From: an uncultured Prevotellaceae bacterium
GTDB taxonomy: Bacteria; Bacteroidota; Bacteroidia; Bacteroidales; Bacteroidaceae
DNA length: 43,237 nucleotides
Reading direction: 5' to 3'
NCBI GenBank assembly: GCA_947166345.1
Contig: CAMVDU010000021.1
Location: 1-43,237, forward strand
The position numbers and the translations under genes are program-made. The notes under the pieces are model-generated. The model worked only from the letters and a program-made list of their open reading frames with translations. It was not told where the DNA came from and did not search any database. Below are positions 15,231-23,492 of the stretch, piece by piece. The number at the start of each line of letters is the position of its first letter. Within the stretch, counting starts at the first letter, position 1.

Positions 15231-18200
15231 TTAGTCCTGACTCCAGTCTTCCTGCGTCTTGCGGACGTAGGTCTTGTAGCGCAGCTGGGCCATCTTCTGG
15301 GCCTCGGCGAAGAGCTCCTCGGCCTCGTTGGGATAAGCCTTCTTGACAGAGAGGTAGCGAACCTCGCCCAGCAGGAAGTCGTGGAAGTTAGCCCAGTTCG
15401 GCTCCTTAGAGTCGAGGCTGAACGGATTCTTGCCTTCCTCGGCCAGAGCGGGATTGTAGCGCCACAGGTGCCAGTAGCCGCACTCCACAGCCTTCTTCTC
15501 CTCGGCCTGGCTCTTACCCATACCGCCCTTGGCCTTCAGACCGTGGTTGATACAGGGAGCGTAGGCGATGACGATAGAAGGTCCGTGCCAAGCCTCGGCC
15601 TCGCGGATAGCCTTCAGGGTCTGAGCGTGGTCAGCACCCATAGCAATCTGAGCTACATATACATAACCGTAGGTGGTAGCGATCATACCGAGATCCTTCT
15701 TGCGGATGCGCTTACCCTGGGCAGCGAACTGAGCGATAGCGCCGAGCGGCGTAGCCTTAGAGGCCTGACCACCGGTGTTAGAGTAAACCTCAGTATCGAG
15801 CACGAGGATGTTCACGTCCTCACCGCTGGCAATCACGTGGTCGAGACCGCCGTAACCGATGTCGTAAGAAGCACCGTCGCCACCGATGATCCACTGTGAG
15901 CGCTTCACCAGATAGTGGTCGAGGGTCTGCAGTTCCTGGTTGACGGGGCAGCCGGCAGCAGCAGCGGCACGGATGGCAGCACGCAGCTTCGGAGCAATCT
16001 CCTTGGTCTTGTCGGCATCGTCCTTGTTGTCGATCCACTCCTTAGCCAGAGCCTTGTACTCCTCAGAAGCATTGGGATTCTCGCAAGCCTCCTGGAGCAG
16101 CTTAGCCACGCGCTCCTTCATCTTCTTGTTACCGAGAGCCATACCGAGACCGAACTCGCAGAAGTCCTCGAACAGAGAGTTGTTGAAGCATGGGCCCTGA
16201 CCCTTCTCGTTCTTGGTGTAAGGCGTAGAGGGGATAGAGGCAGAATAGATAGACGAGCAACCAGTAGCGTTGGCAATCATCTGACGGTCACCGAACAGCT
16301 GGCTGATGAGCTTCACGTAAGGAGTCTCACCGCAACCAGAGCAAGCGCCAGAGAACTCGAACAGCGGCTGAGCGAACTGAGAGTTCTTCACGTTGCTCTT
16401 GATGTCAACGAGATCCTGCTTGCTGGGCACCTTAACCAGTTTGTCCCAGTCGGCAGCCATCTTCTTCATATCGGCAGCATCGGGGTTGAACGGAACCATC
16501 GTCAGGGCCTTGCCCAGCTTCGGGTTGCCCGGGCAGATGTCGGCGCAGTTGCCGCAACCCAGACAGTCGAGTACTGAAGGCTCGATGACGAAGTGCATGC
16601 CCTTCATGGCGGCGGGAGCCTTCATCTCGAGGGTCTCCAGGCCGTCGAACTGAGCCAGCTCGTCGTCGGTGAGGACGAACGGACGGATGGCAGCGTGAGG
16701 ACAGATGTAAGCACACTGGTTACACTGGATACAGTTCTCCTTGTTCCAGAGGGGCACGAAGGCCTCTACGCCACGCTTCTCGTAAGCGGCAGTACCAACC
16801 TCCCAAGAACCGTCCTGAGTGCCGAACTTGGTGAATGCGCTGACGGGTAGCAGGTCGCCGGCCTGAGCGTTGATAGGACGAACGAGCTCCTTGACGAATG
16901 CGGGAGCATTGTCAGCCTTCGGCTCGTCATCGGGCAGGTTAGCCCACTCGGGCTTCACGGTCAGCTGTTGGTACTCACCACCACGGTCGATGGCAGCGTA
17001 GTTCTTGTCGACCACGTCCTGACCCTTGGCTCCGTAAGACTTCAGGGCAGCAGCCTTCATCTTCTCCACGGCGAGCTCCACGGGGATGACGCCGGTGATG
17101 CGGAAGAATGCCGACTGCAGGATGGTGTTGGTGCGGTTGCCCAGACCAATCTCCTGTGCAATCTTGGTAGCGTTGATGGTATATACGGTGATATTGTTCT
17201 GTGCGAAGTACTTCTTCACCTTGTTAGGCATGAACTTCTCCAGCTCGTCGGCGTCGAAGATAGTGTTGAGCAGGAACTGACCGTTCTTCTGCAGACCACG
17301 TGTCACGTCGTACATGTGGAGGTAAGCCTGCACGTGGCAAGCCACGAAGTTAGGTGTGGTCACCAGGTATGTAGAGCGGATAGGTGTGTCACCGAAACGC
17401 AGGTGAGAGCAGGTGAAGCCACCCGACTTCTTCGAGTCGTAAGAGAAGTAAGCCTGGCAGTACTTGTCGGTGTTGTCGCCGATGATCTTCACGGAGTTCT
17501 TGTTGGCACCCACGGTACCATCAGCACCCAGACCGTAGAACTTAGCCTGGAACATACCCTTACCACCGAGAGCAATCTCCTCGACCTCAGGCAGAGAGGT
17601 GAAGGTGACGTCGTCGACGATACCGATGGTGAAGTGGTTCTTAGGCTCGGGCATAGCGAGGTTGTTGAACACGCTGATGATCTGAGCGGGAGTGGTGTCG
17701 TGAGAACCGAGACCGTAGCGGCCACCCACGATGAGGGGACGATTCTCAACATCGTAGAAGGCATCCTTCACGTCGAGGTACAGAGGCTCGCCGTTGGCTC
17801 CGGGCTCCTTGGTGCGGTCGAGGACGGCAATCTTCTTGACCGTCTTGGGAACAGCAGCCAGCAGGTGCTTCACGCTGAACGGACGATAGAGGTGAACCGA
17901 GATCATACCCACCTTCTGGCCGTTGGCGTTCAGGTAGTCGATAGCCTCGCGGGCAGCATCGGTAGCCGAACCCATGAGGATGATCATGCGATCTGCATCC
18001 TCGGCTCCGTAGTATGAGAACAGGTGATACTCTCGACCGGTGATCTTTGAGAGCTCGCCCAGATACTTCTCAACCACTTCGGGTACTGAGTCGTAGTAGG
18101 GGTTGCAGGCCTCACGGTGTGTGAAGAATGTCTCGGGGTTCTCTGCGGTACCGCGAGTGATAGGACGCTCAGGCGACATAGCACGGTCGCGGAAGCGCTT

Positions 18201-18806
18201 GATGTACTCCTCGTTGACCAGCGGACGGATGTCGTCGTTCTCGAGCAGCTCAATCTTATGATACTCGTGAGAGGTGCGGAAACCGTCGAAGAAGTTGACG
18301 AACGGCACGCAGGTCTCCAGCGATGCCAGGTGGGCAGCGGCAGTCATGTCCATCACCTCCTGTACGGAGCCCTCGCAGAGCATGGCGAAGCCCGTCTGGC
18401 GGCAAGCCATCACGTCCTGGTGGTCGCCGAAGATACAGAGAGAGTGGCTGGCCAGCGTACGAGCCGAAACGTCGAAGACGCAGGGAATCAGCTCACCGGC
18501 AATCTTATACATGTTAGGAATCATGAGCAGCAGACCCTGCGAAGCGGTGAAGGTGGTGGTGAGGGCACCAGCCTGCAGCGAACCGTGAACGGCACCGGCA
18601 GCACCGGCCTCCGACTGCATCTCCTGCACACTTACGGTCTGGCCCCAGAGGTTCTTACGACCACGGGCGGCCCACTCGTCAACGTGCTCGGCCATAGGCG
18701 AGCTCGGGGTGATGGGGTAGATAGCGGCTACCTCCGAGAACATGTAGCTGATGTGAGCTGCAGCCTCGTTACCATCACAGGTGATAAATTTCTTTTCTTT
18801 AGCCAT
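15231..18806 (-). CDS. nifJ: Pyruvate:ferredoxin (flavodoxin) oxidoreductase
   Basis: The 1191-aa single-chain enzyme converts pyruvate and CoA to acetyl-CoA, CO2 and reduced ferredoxin in the cytoplasm, the central step of anaerobic pyruvate use. All domains are present in order. The N-terminal region has TCDGNEAAAHISYMFSEVAA and ITPSSPMAEHVDEWA. Two 4Fe-4S motifs are CIQCNQCAYICP near residue 690 and CLGCGNCADICP near residue 748. A further cysteine motif, CSGCGETPY, is near residue 825. The thiamine-diphosphate site IGGDGASYDIGYGGLDHV is near residue 973, followed by VYSNTGGQASKATPLG. Length matches the family. It lies 44 bp after the AAA/DUF4143 gene. Codon use is GC-rich and regular, as for a highly expressed core gene. 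Confidence 0.97.
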   Translation of the reverse strand: MAKEKKFITCDGNEAAAHISYMFSEVAAIYPITPSSPMAEHVDEWAARGRKNLWGQTVSVQEMQSEAGAAGAVHGSLQAGALTTTFTASQGLLLMIPNMYKIAGELIPCVFDVSARTLASHSLCIFGDHQDVMACRQTGFAMLCEGSVQEVMDMTAAAHLASLETCVPFVNFFDGFRTSHEYHKIELLENDDIRPLVNEEYIKRFRDRAMSPERPITRGTAENPETFFTHREACNPYYDSVPEVVEKYLGELSKITGREYHLFSYYGAEDADRMIILMGSATDAAREAIDYLNANGQKVGMISVHLYRPFSVKHLLAAVPKTVKKIAVLDRTKEPGANGEPLYLDVKDAFYDVENRPLIVGGRYGLGSHDTTPAQIISVFNNLAMPEPKNHFTIGIVDDVTFTSLPEVEEIALGGKGMFQAKFYGLGADGTVGANKNSVKIIGDNTDKYCQAYFSYDSKKSGGFTCSHLRFGDTPIRSTYLVTTPNFVACHVQAYLHMYDVTRGLQKNGQFLLNTIFDADELEKFMPNKVKKYFAQNNITVYTINATKIAQEIGLGNRTNTILQSAFFRITGVIPVELAVEKMKAAALKSYGAKGQDVVDKNYAAIDRGGEYQQLTVKPEWANLPDDEPKADNAPAFVKELVRPINAQAGDLLPVSAFTKFGTQDGSWEVGTAAYEKRGVEAFVPLWNKENCIQCNQCAYICPHAAIRPFVLTDDELAQFDGLETLEMKAPAAMKGMHFVIEPSVLDCLGCGNCADICPGNPKLGKALTMVPFNPDAADMKKMAADWDKLVKVPSKQDLVDIKSNVKNSQFAQPLFEFSGACSGCGETPYVKLISQLFGDRQMIANATGCSSIYSASIPSTPYTKNEKGQGPCFNNSLFEDFCEFGLGMALGNKKMKERVAKLLQEACENPNASEEYKALAKEWIDNKDDADKTKEIAPKLRAAIRAAAAAGCPVNQELQTLDHYLVKRSQWIIGGDGASYDIGYGGLDHVIASGEDVNILVLDTEVYSNTGGQASKATPLGAIAQFAAQGKRIRKKDLGMIATTYGYVYVAQIAMGADHAQTLKAIREAEAWHGPSIVIAYAPCINHGLKAKGGMGKSQAEEKKAVECGYWHLWRYNPALAEEGKNPFSLDSKEPNWANFHDFLLGEVRYLSVKKAYPNEAEELFAEAQKMAQLRYKTYVRKTQEDWSQD

Positions 18807-18850
18807 TTGTTTAGATAGATATTAAAATGAATAAACCTAATTATGTAGTC

Positions 18851-20041
18851 TCAATATAGGAATCCGAGTAACCATAGCGGGATGAGTTTCCCCTTGCCCA
18901 CCTCGGTGTTGTAGCGCGTATAGTAGACATCGGGCTGGATGCGCTGCTTGCCGAGCGCCTGGGCATCGGTGATCTTGAACTTCAGGTTGCCGTCGACGAT
19001 GAAATGGCAGTCGCGGCCTCCGGTGTTCACCTTGTGGTCTTTCCACAGGGAGTTGACGAAGAAGGTCTCCATAGCCTCCTGCTTCTCTACCTGGATGGGG
19101 TAGATGGCGTAGAGCAGGTTGGAGTTGTGGAGCATCACCTTGGCGGGCTTCTTGGGGAAGTCCTCGCCCACGGGGTAGATGAGGTTCAGCAGCCGGGCGT
19201 CGGTCAGGTACTTGATGTAGTTCATCACGGTGGCCCTGCTGGTCTCGATGTCGTGGGCCAGCTTACTCACGTTGGGTGACTTCTTCGAGCCGTCCTCGGC
19301 AATCTGGTAGAAGAGTTTCTTGATCTTCGTGAGATACTTCAGCTCAATCTGCTTGATGAGCAGGATGTCTACCTCGGTCATCATGTTCATCGTCTTGAGC
19401 AGGTTCTCCGAGTAGTTGCGGCGCTCCTGGAAGAAGGGGTAGAATCCGTGGTGGATGTAGTCCTGGAAATAGCGGTTGGGCGACACCTTGGGCAGTATCT
19501 GTCTGGCGATGCGCTCATGGTCTTCGAGGATCTCGCTGAGCGTGTAGGCTCGGAAGTCGTTGCCCGTGAGCAGGTTGATGAACTCGCGGAAGGAGAATCC
19601 TCTGAGGTTGTAGGACTTAACGATGCCGTTGAGCTCGGGGTTCTCTTCCTTGAGTCGCATGACGCTGGAGCCCGTGAAGACAATCTTCAGGTTGGGGTAG
19701 AGGTCGTAGCACTTGCGCAGTTCGTTGCACCAGTCTGGCTGCTTGAACACCTGGTCGATGAGCAGCACGCGTCCTCCGTGGTGGTAGAACTCACCCGCGA
19801 ACTCAGAGATGCCGTGGCCCTGGAAGTAGAAGTTGTTCATGTTGATGTACAGGCATTGCTTGTCCTGCACGTCGAAGTGCTGCTTGGCGTATTGCAGCAG
19901 GAAGGTGGTTTTTCCCACGCCACGCGTACCTTTGATGCCAATCATGCGGTCCGTCCAGTCGATCTCATCCATGAGCGTACGGCGAACGGGCGCATTGACA
20001 TGCTCCACCAGGTATCTGTGAGTTCTGAAAAAAGCCTCCAT
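18851..20041 (-). CDS. AAA ATPase with DUF4143 C-terminal domain
   Basis: The 396-aa product has a Walker A motif, GIKGTRGVGKTTFLLQYAKQ, at about residues 36-55, and a Walker B-like RVLLIDQVFKQPDW near residue 90. A sensor-type segment KIVFTGSSVMRL follows near 122. The second half is a DUF4143-type domain with a winged-helix-like VSKLAHDIETSRATVMNYIK near residue 260. It ends in a PD-(D/E)XK-like region (CHFIVDGNLKFKITDAQALG). These Bacteroidetes ATPases are common, multi-copy and of unknown role, sometimes linked to mobile DNA. It has its own promoter and precedes nifJ on the same strand. Confidence 0.85.
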   Translation of the reverse strand: MEAFFRTHRYLVEHVNAPVRRTLMDEIDWTDRMIGIKGTRGVGKTTFLLQYAKQHFDVQDKQCLYINMNNFYFQGHGISEFAGEFYHHGGRVLLIDQVFKQPDWCNELRKCYDLYPNLKIVFTGSSVMRLKEENPELNGIVKSYNLRGFSFREFINLLTGNDFRAYTLSEILEDHERIARQILPKVSPNRYFQDYIHHGFYPFFQERRNYSENLLKTMNMMTEVDILLIKQIELKYLTKIKKLFYQIAEDGSKKSPNVSKLAHDIETSRATVMNYIKYLTDARLLNLIYPVGEDFPKKPAKVMLHNSNLLYAIYPIQVEKQEAMETFFVNSLWKDHKVNTGGRDCHFIVDGNLKFKITDAQALGKQRIQPDVYYTRYNTEVGKGKLIPLWLLGFLY

Positions 20042-20068
20042 TCTTTATGATTTGTTTTAAAACGCCTG

Positions 20069-20099
20069 CAAAGGTACTAATTTTATTCCGAATTGCAAA
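20069..20099 (-). promoter_or_regulatory. Promoter of the AAA/DUF4143 gene
   Basis: On the minus strand TTTG (plus coordinates 20096-20099) and TACCTTTG (20069-20076) are 19 bp apart, an excellent Bacteroidetes consensus match, about 27 bp before the ATG at 20041. Confidence 0.75.
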
Positions 20100-20122
20100 C
20101 TCTAAATTGCAAAATCTTGCAA

Positions 20123-20142
20123 AATGCCCTTATTTGGGCATT
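20123..20142 (-). terminator. Hairpin after the TonB receptor gene
   Basis: AATGCCC (20123-20129) and GGGCATT (20136-20142) form a 7-bp stem 15 bp beyond the receptor stop, with a short TTTT on the minus side. A likely terminator of the five-gene signalling/receptor operon. Confidence 0.6.
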
Positions 20143-20157
20143 GTCTAAATAGCGGAA

Positions 20158-22668
20158 TCAGAACTTGTAGGCAACAGTTGCCATCCACCATCTGCCTTTC
20201 TGGGGCACACCTCCTGTGCAGGCACCTCCCAGTGTGTATTGCTTGTCTAGCACATTATGGACATTCACTCCCAGCTCCAGTTTCCCGATGGTGTAGTTGG
20301 CTCCCAAGTCCATGACGAAGTATGCAGGGATGTCTTTTTCTGGGTACGGATTCTCTCTGGCTTGGTCATACATTTTGACGGCCTCAGCCATTTTCACTTG
20401 TTCTTCGGCGGTAAGTTTCTGTCCAGCTTTTTCTTTTTCTTGCAGTTTGCTTATGAGGTCAAAAGCTCTTTGCATGGCGGCATAATTGATTAAGTCAATA
20501 TAGATGGTGCGCTGCCGACTGTAGAATGCCATGTGTGTGTGCAGTTTGAGGTGCTTGGTAACTCTCCATGCCAGAGTGGTATTGGCCGAGAATTCCGGCA
20601 TGTTGAAAGGCTTTTCATACTTATTGTAGAAAAGTGTATAATCGGTGGCTTTCTGCCAGCTTGCCGAGAGATTGACTGAAAAGTTTCGGTATCTGTAGTC
20701 TCCTGAGAGTTCCAGTCCGTAGATATCAGAGCTGCCCATGTTATAGTGCTCAATGAGATCCATATAGATAAGGTCGCGCGTGCGATTGTAGAATGCATTC
20801 AGCTCCAGGTTGAGTCCTGGCAGCAGCTGATTCGTTCCAAAGGTGAGCTGGTAGGAGTGCATGAATTCCGGATTGAGTCCATACGTCAGCTGTTCTCTGC
20901 CCTTTTTCCCTGCGAAAGCCAGCAGGAACTGGTTGGTCTTGCGATAGAGATAAGGTGCGTCGATGAAGGCTTTGGCATAGCTCAGCTTGACGTTCCACTT
21001 TGGTTGGAGGAAGATGAGTGCCACGCGTGGCGACACCTCCCGTATGTGAGTACCCTCATAGCGTCCCTTGAAGTCGTAGCGCAGTCCGGCGTTCAGGATC
21101 AGCGGCCCCCATTGATGCTTGAGCTGCAGAAAGGCGTTGGCATTGTTCTCATGCCCCTTTCCCAGTTCAGAGATGTTGACGGTCTCGGGGAGCGTCTTAT
21201 CGAAGTCATAGACGAAGACGTAGCGTGAGTCGTCCAACTGGAAGTGGCTATACTCGGCCCCGAAGGTGAGCAGTCCCTTGTGCTTGCCGTTGTCGATGTA
21301 TCTCCAGTCGCCCTGCACCTTTGCACCGAAGGTGTGCTCCTGTCCGCTGATATAGCGTCCGAAGCCTCCTATGGTGTCTTTGACAAGTGACTTTGAGGTC
21401 GCTGGCAGCGGCAGGAGGTCCATAAAGCCGGGCAGTGGCAGTTCGGTGATGACCTGATAGTGGGTCAGATTGCTGTTGTCGTAGGTTACCCGACCTTTCA
21501 GATAGACTTTTCCGAACACCTGTTCGTAGCTCAGGTCGGCATGGTGGGTCATGGTGGTGTGGCTTGGTCGTATGCCATAGAAAGTCTTGTAGCGCTCTAT
21601 GTCGTATGGCGAGAAGGTGTGCGTCATCGTCATGGGTGCCTGTACTTGAGAGTACTGCGTGTTGTAGAGGAACTCCAGGTTCTTGTACTTGATGGATGTT
21701 CCGAAGTCGTAGGAGGGCTTGTTGCCGATGCCTCCTACGGTGACGTCTCCGCCAGCCATTCTGAGTCCAGTCTCAGACTTGTCTACGTATTTCTTTTGTC
21801 CCTCTGCCAGATGGAAGCTTCCCCAGAGCAGGATGTCGAGGTCGAAGTAGCGCTTGCCGAATATCAGGTCGCCATGATACTGTCCGTAGTTGCCTATGCC
21901 CACCTTGGCTTTGACACCGTCGATGTCGGCTCCCGCCTTGGTGATTAGGTTGACCACTGCCGTCAGAGCCACACCACCGTAGAGGGATGATGCCGGTCCG
22001 CGCAGCACCTCAACCTGTTTGAGCTTTTCGAGTGCGATACTGAAGTCGGGTGCTGCCGTATTGGTACAATAGCTGTTCAGACGGTGTCCGTCGAGCATGA
22101 AGAGTATTTTCTCCTGTCCGCTGCTGTAGATGCCTCGCATGGCGATGTTGATGTCGTCGCTGCAGTCGATGATGTACATACCAGGCACGTAGGCCGCCAG
22201 CAATTCCTGCAGGTTGCGTGCTCCGCTGTTTTGTATCATCTCCTCTGTAATCAGAGTGACAGGCACAGGCACCTCGTTGAGATTCTCCGACTGGCTCGAG
22301 GCGGTGGTGATGGTGGCGGAACGGCCGGCCTTGATGCTCTCCACGATGTCAGTAAACCGCTGGGGGTCTTTCAGCGAGGTGGTGTAGTAGGGGTCGTCGG
22401 CCAGCAGCAGAGAGGCATAGCGCTCTGCCTCGTCCGTCCGGTCGAGCGCCAGGTTGCAGAGCGAGAGCAGTCGGTAGACGCTTTGGCTGAGGTTGTTGGG
22501 GAATTTGCCGACATGCTCCATCAGCAACTCCATCGACTGTTCGACGCGTCCCATGTTATATGCTTGTTCTGCCTGGTTGTAGACCTGCATCATGTCGTCC
22601 TTTTGAGCTTGCGCCGGGAGTGCGAGCCATAGGGATATAAATATAATAAGGTGTAGTCTGTTGTTCAT
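20158..22668 (-). CDS. TonB-dependent outer-membrane receptor with N-terminal TPR-like domain
   Basis: The product has 836 residues, with a signal peptide of about 21 residues (IIFISLWLALPAQAQ). Residues ~25-110 are helical and TPR-like (QAEQAYNMGRVEQSMELLME) in the place where Bacteroidetes receptors usually carry a carboxypeptidase-like beta domain. The plug follows at ~133-240 (VPVTLITEEMIQNSGARNLQ, VLRGPASSLYGGVALTAVVN). The rest is a 22-strand-type barrel ending in the C-terminal aromatic YKF. It overlaps the upstream histidine kinase by 4 bp and has no SusD partner, so a polysaccharide substrate is not implied; an iron, cofactor or peptide ligand is equally possible. Its cotranscription with signalling genes suggests it is a target or sensor of that system. 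Confidence 0.9.
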   Translation of the reverse strand: MNNRLHLIIFISLWLALPAQAQKDDMMQVYNQAEQAYNMGRVEQSMELLMEHVGKFPNNLSQSVYRLLSLCNLALDRTDEAERYASLLLADDPYYTTSLKDPQRFTDIVESIKAGRSATITTASSQSENLNEVPVPVTLITEEMIQNSGARNLQELLAAYVPGMYIIDCSDDINIAMRGIYSSGQEKILFMLDGHRLNSYCTNTAAPDFSIALEKLKQVEVLRGPASSLYGGVALTAVVNLITKAGADIDGVKAKVGIGNYGQYHGDLIFGKRYFDLDILLWGSFHLAEGQKKYVDKSETGLRMAGGDVTVGGIGNKPSYDFGTSIKYKNLEFLYNTQYSQVQAPMTMTHTFSPYDIERYKTFYGIRPSHTTMTHHADLSYEQVFGKVYLKGRVTYDNSNLTHYQVITELPLPGFMDLLPLPATSKSLVKDTIGGFGRYISGQEHTFGAKVQGDWRYIDNGKHKGLLTFGAEYSHFQLDDSRYVFVYDFDKTLPETVNISELGKGHENNANAFLQLKHQWGPLILNAGLRYDFKGRYEGTHIREVSPRVALIFLQPKWNVKLSYAKAFIDAPYLYRKTNQFLLAFAGKKGREQLTYGLNPEFMHSYQLTFGTNQLLPGLNLELNAFYNRTRDLIYMDLIEHYNMGSSDIYGLELSGDYRYRNFSVNLSASWQKATDYTLFYNKYEKPFNMPEFSANTTLAWRVTKHLKLHTHMAFYSRQRTIYIDLINYAAMQRAFDLISKLQEKEKAGQKLTAEEQVKMAEAVKMYDQARENPYPEKDIPAYFVMDLGANYTIGKLELGVNVHNVLDKQYTLGGACTGGVPQKGRWWMATVAYKF

Positions 22669-23486
22669 CTCTTGATGGGAATGGTGAATGTGAAGTTGGT
22701 GCCCTCTCCCTTAGTCGACTCAAAGGTGAGGCGACCGCCGTGCTTGTTCTCGATGATATCGCGCGTGATGCTCATACCGAGTCCCGTGCCTTGTCCGGCG
22801 GGCTTGGTGGTGTAGAAGTTCTCGAAGAGCCGCTGCTTGGTCTCCTCGTCCATGCCTTCGCCATTGTCGGCGATACTGATTTCCAGCTCTCCGCTGTTGC
22901 TCTTCACGCTGACGTTCACCTGAGGCTGATAGCCCTCTGGGTTGTCTTGCGCCTTACGCCAAACCGCATAGCAGGCATTGTTCATCACATTGAGTACGGC
23001 GCGACTCAAGTCTTGCGGAATGACCATCATCGGCTGCAGCCCCTGCTCATAGTCCTCATGGATGCTGATGTTGAAGTTCTTGAAGTTGGCTCGCATGGCG
23101 TGGTAGGAGAGCCACACGTATTCCTTCACCAGGTGGCATACGTCGGTGGGCAGGGCTTCGTTTTCCTTGCCCCTTGACATCAGCAGGATGCCCCGTATGA
23201 TGCTGATGGCCCGTTCGCCGTGCTCCACAATCTTCGACATGTTCTCCTTCAGGTCGGCCACAATGTCCTCCAGGTCTTCGCGGTCGTCGTCAGAGATCTT
23301 GTCCTCATAATCTTCTACAATATCTGTCAGGTCCGAGAGAAGCTTGTCCGACATCTTGCTGAAGTTGATCACGAAGTTCAGCGGGTTTTGGATTTCATGG
23401 GCTATGCCGGCACTCAGCAGGCCCAGCGAGGCCAGCTTCTCTTGTTTCTTTAGTTGCTCCTTGAGCTTTTCAACCTGTTCTTCCAT
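22665..23486 (-). CDS. Soluble histidine kinase without sensor domain
   Basis: The 273-aa protein starts with a short coiled coil (VEKLKEQLKKQEKLASLGLL) leading directly into the H-box SAGIAHEIQNPLNFVINFSK, with phospho-accepting H30. The ATPase part has an N-box (LSRAVLNVMNNACYAV near residue 160), G1 (IADNGEGMDEETK), an F-box (LFENFYTTKPAGQ) and G2 (GTGLGMSITRDIIE). No membrane or sensory domain precedes the kinase core. It lies 6 bp after the large propeller kinase homologue, with which it shares close sequence in the dimerisation helix, so the two may form a heterodimer in which this chain supplies the histidine. The stop overlaps the receptor start by 4 bp. Confidence 0.9.
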   Translation of the reverse strand: MEEQVEKLKEQLKKQEKLASLGLLSAGIAHEIQNPLNFVINFSKMSDKLLSDLTDIVEDYEDKISDDDREDLEDIVADLKENMSKIVEHGERAISIIRGILLMSRGKENEALPTDVCHLVKEYVWLSYHAMRANFKNFNISIHEDYEQGLQPMMVIPQDLSRAVLNVMNNACYAVWRKAQDNPEGYQPQVNVSVKSNSGELEISIADNGEGMDEETKQRLFENFYTTKPAGQGTGLGMSITRDIIENKHGGRLTFESTKGEGTNFTFTIPIKR

Positions 23487-23492
23487 AAGCCT

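Noticed and set aside
16968..18017. Long plus-strand open frame (349 codons) opposite nifJ, with several others at 15381-16577 and 18117-18818
   Set aside because: Composition is rich in Val/Leu/His/Gly in the way expected of the complement of a GC-rich gene; nifJ on the minus strand explains the whole interval.
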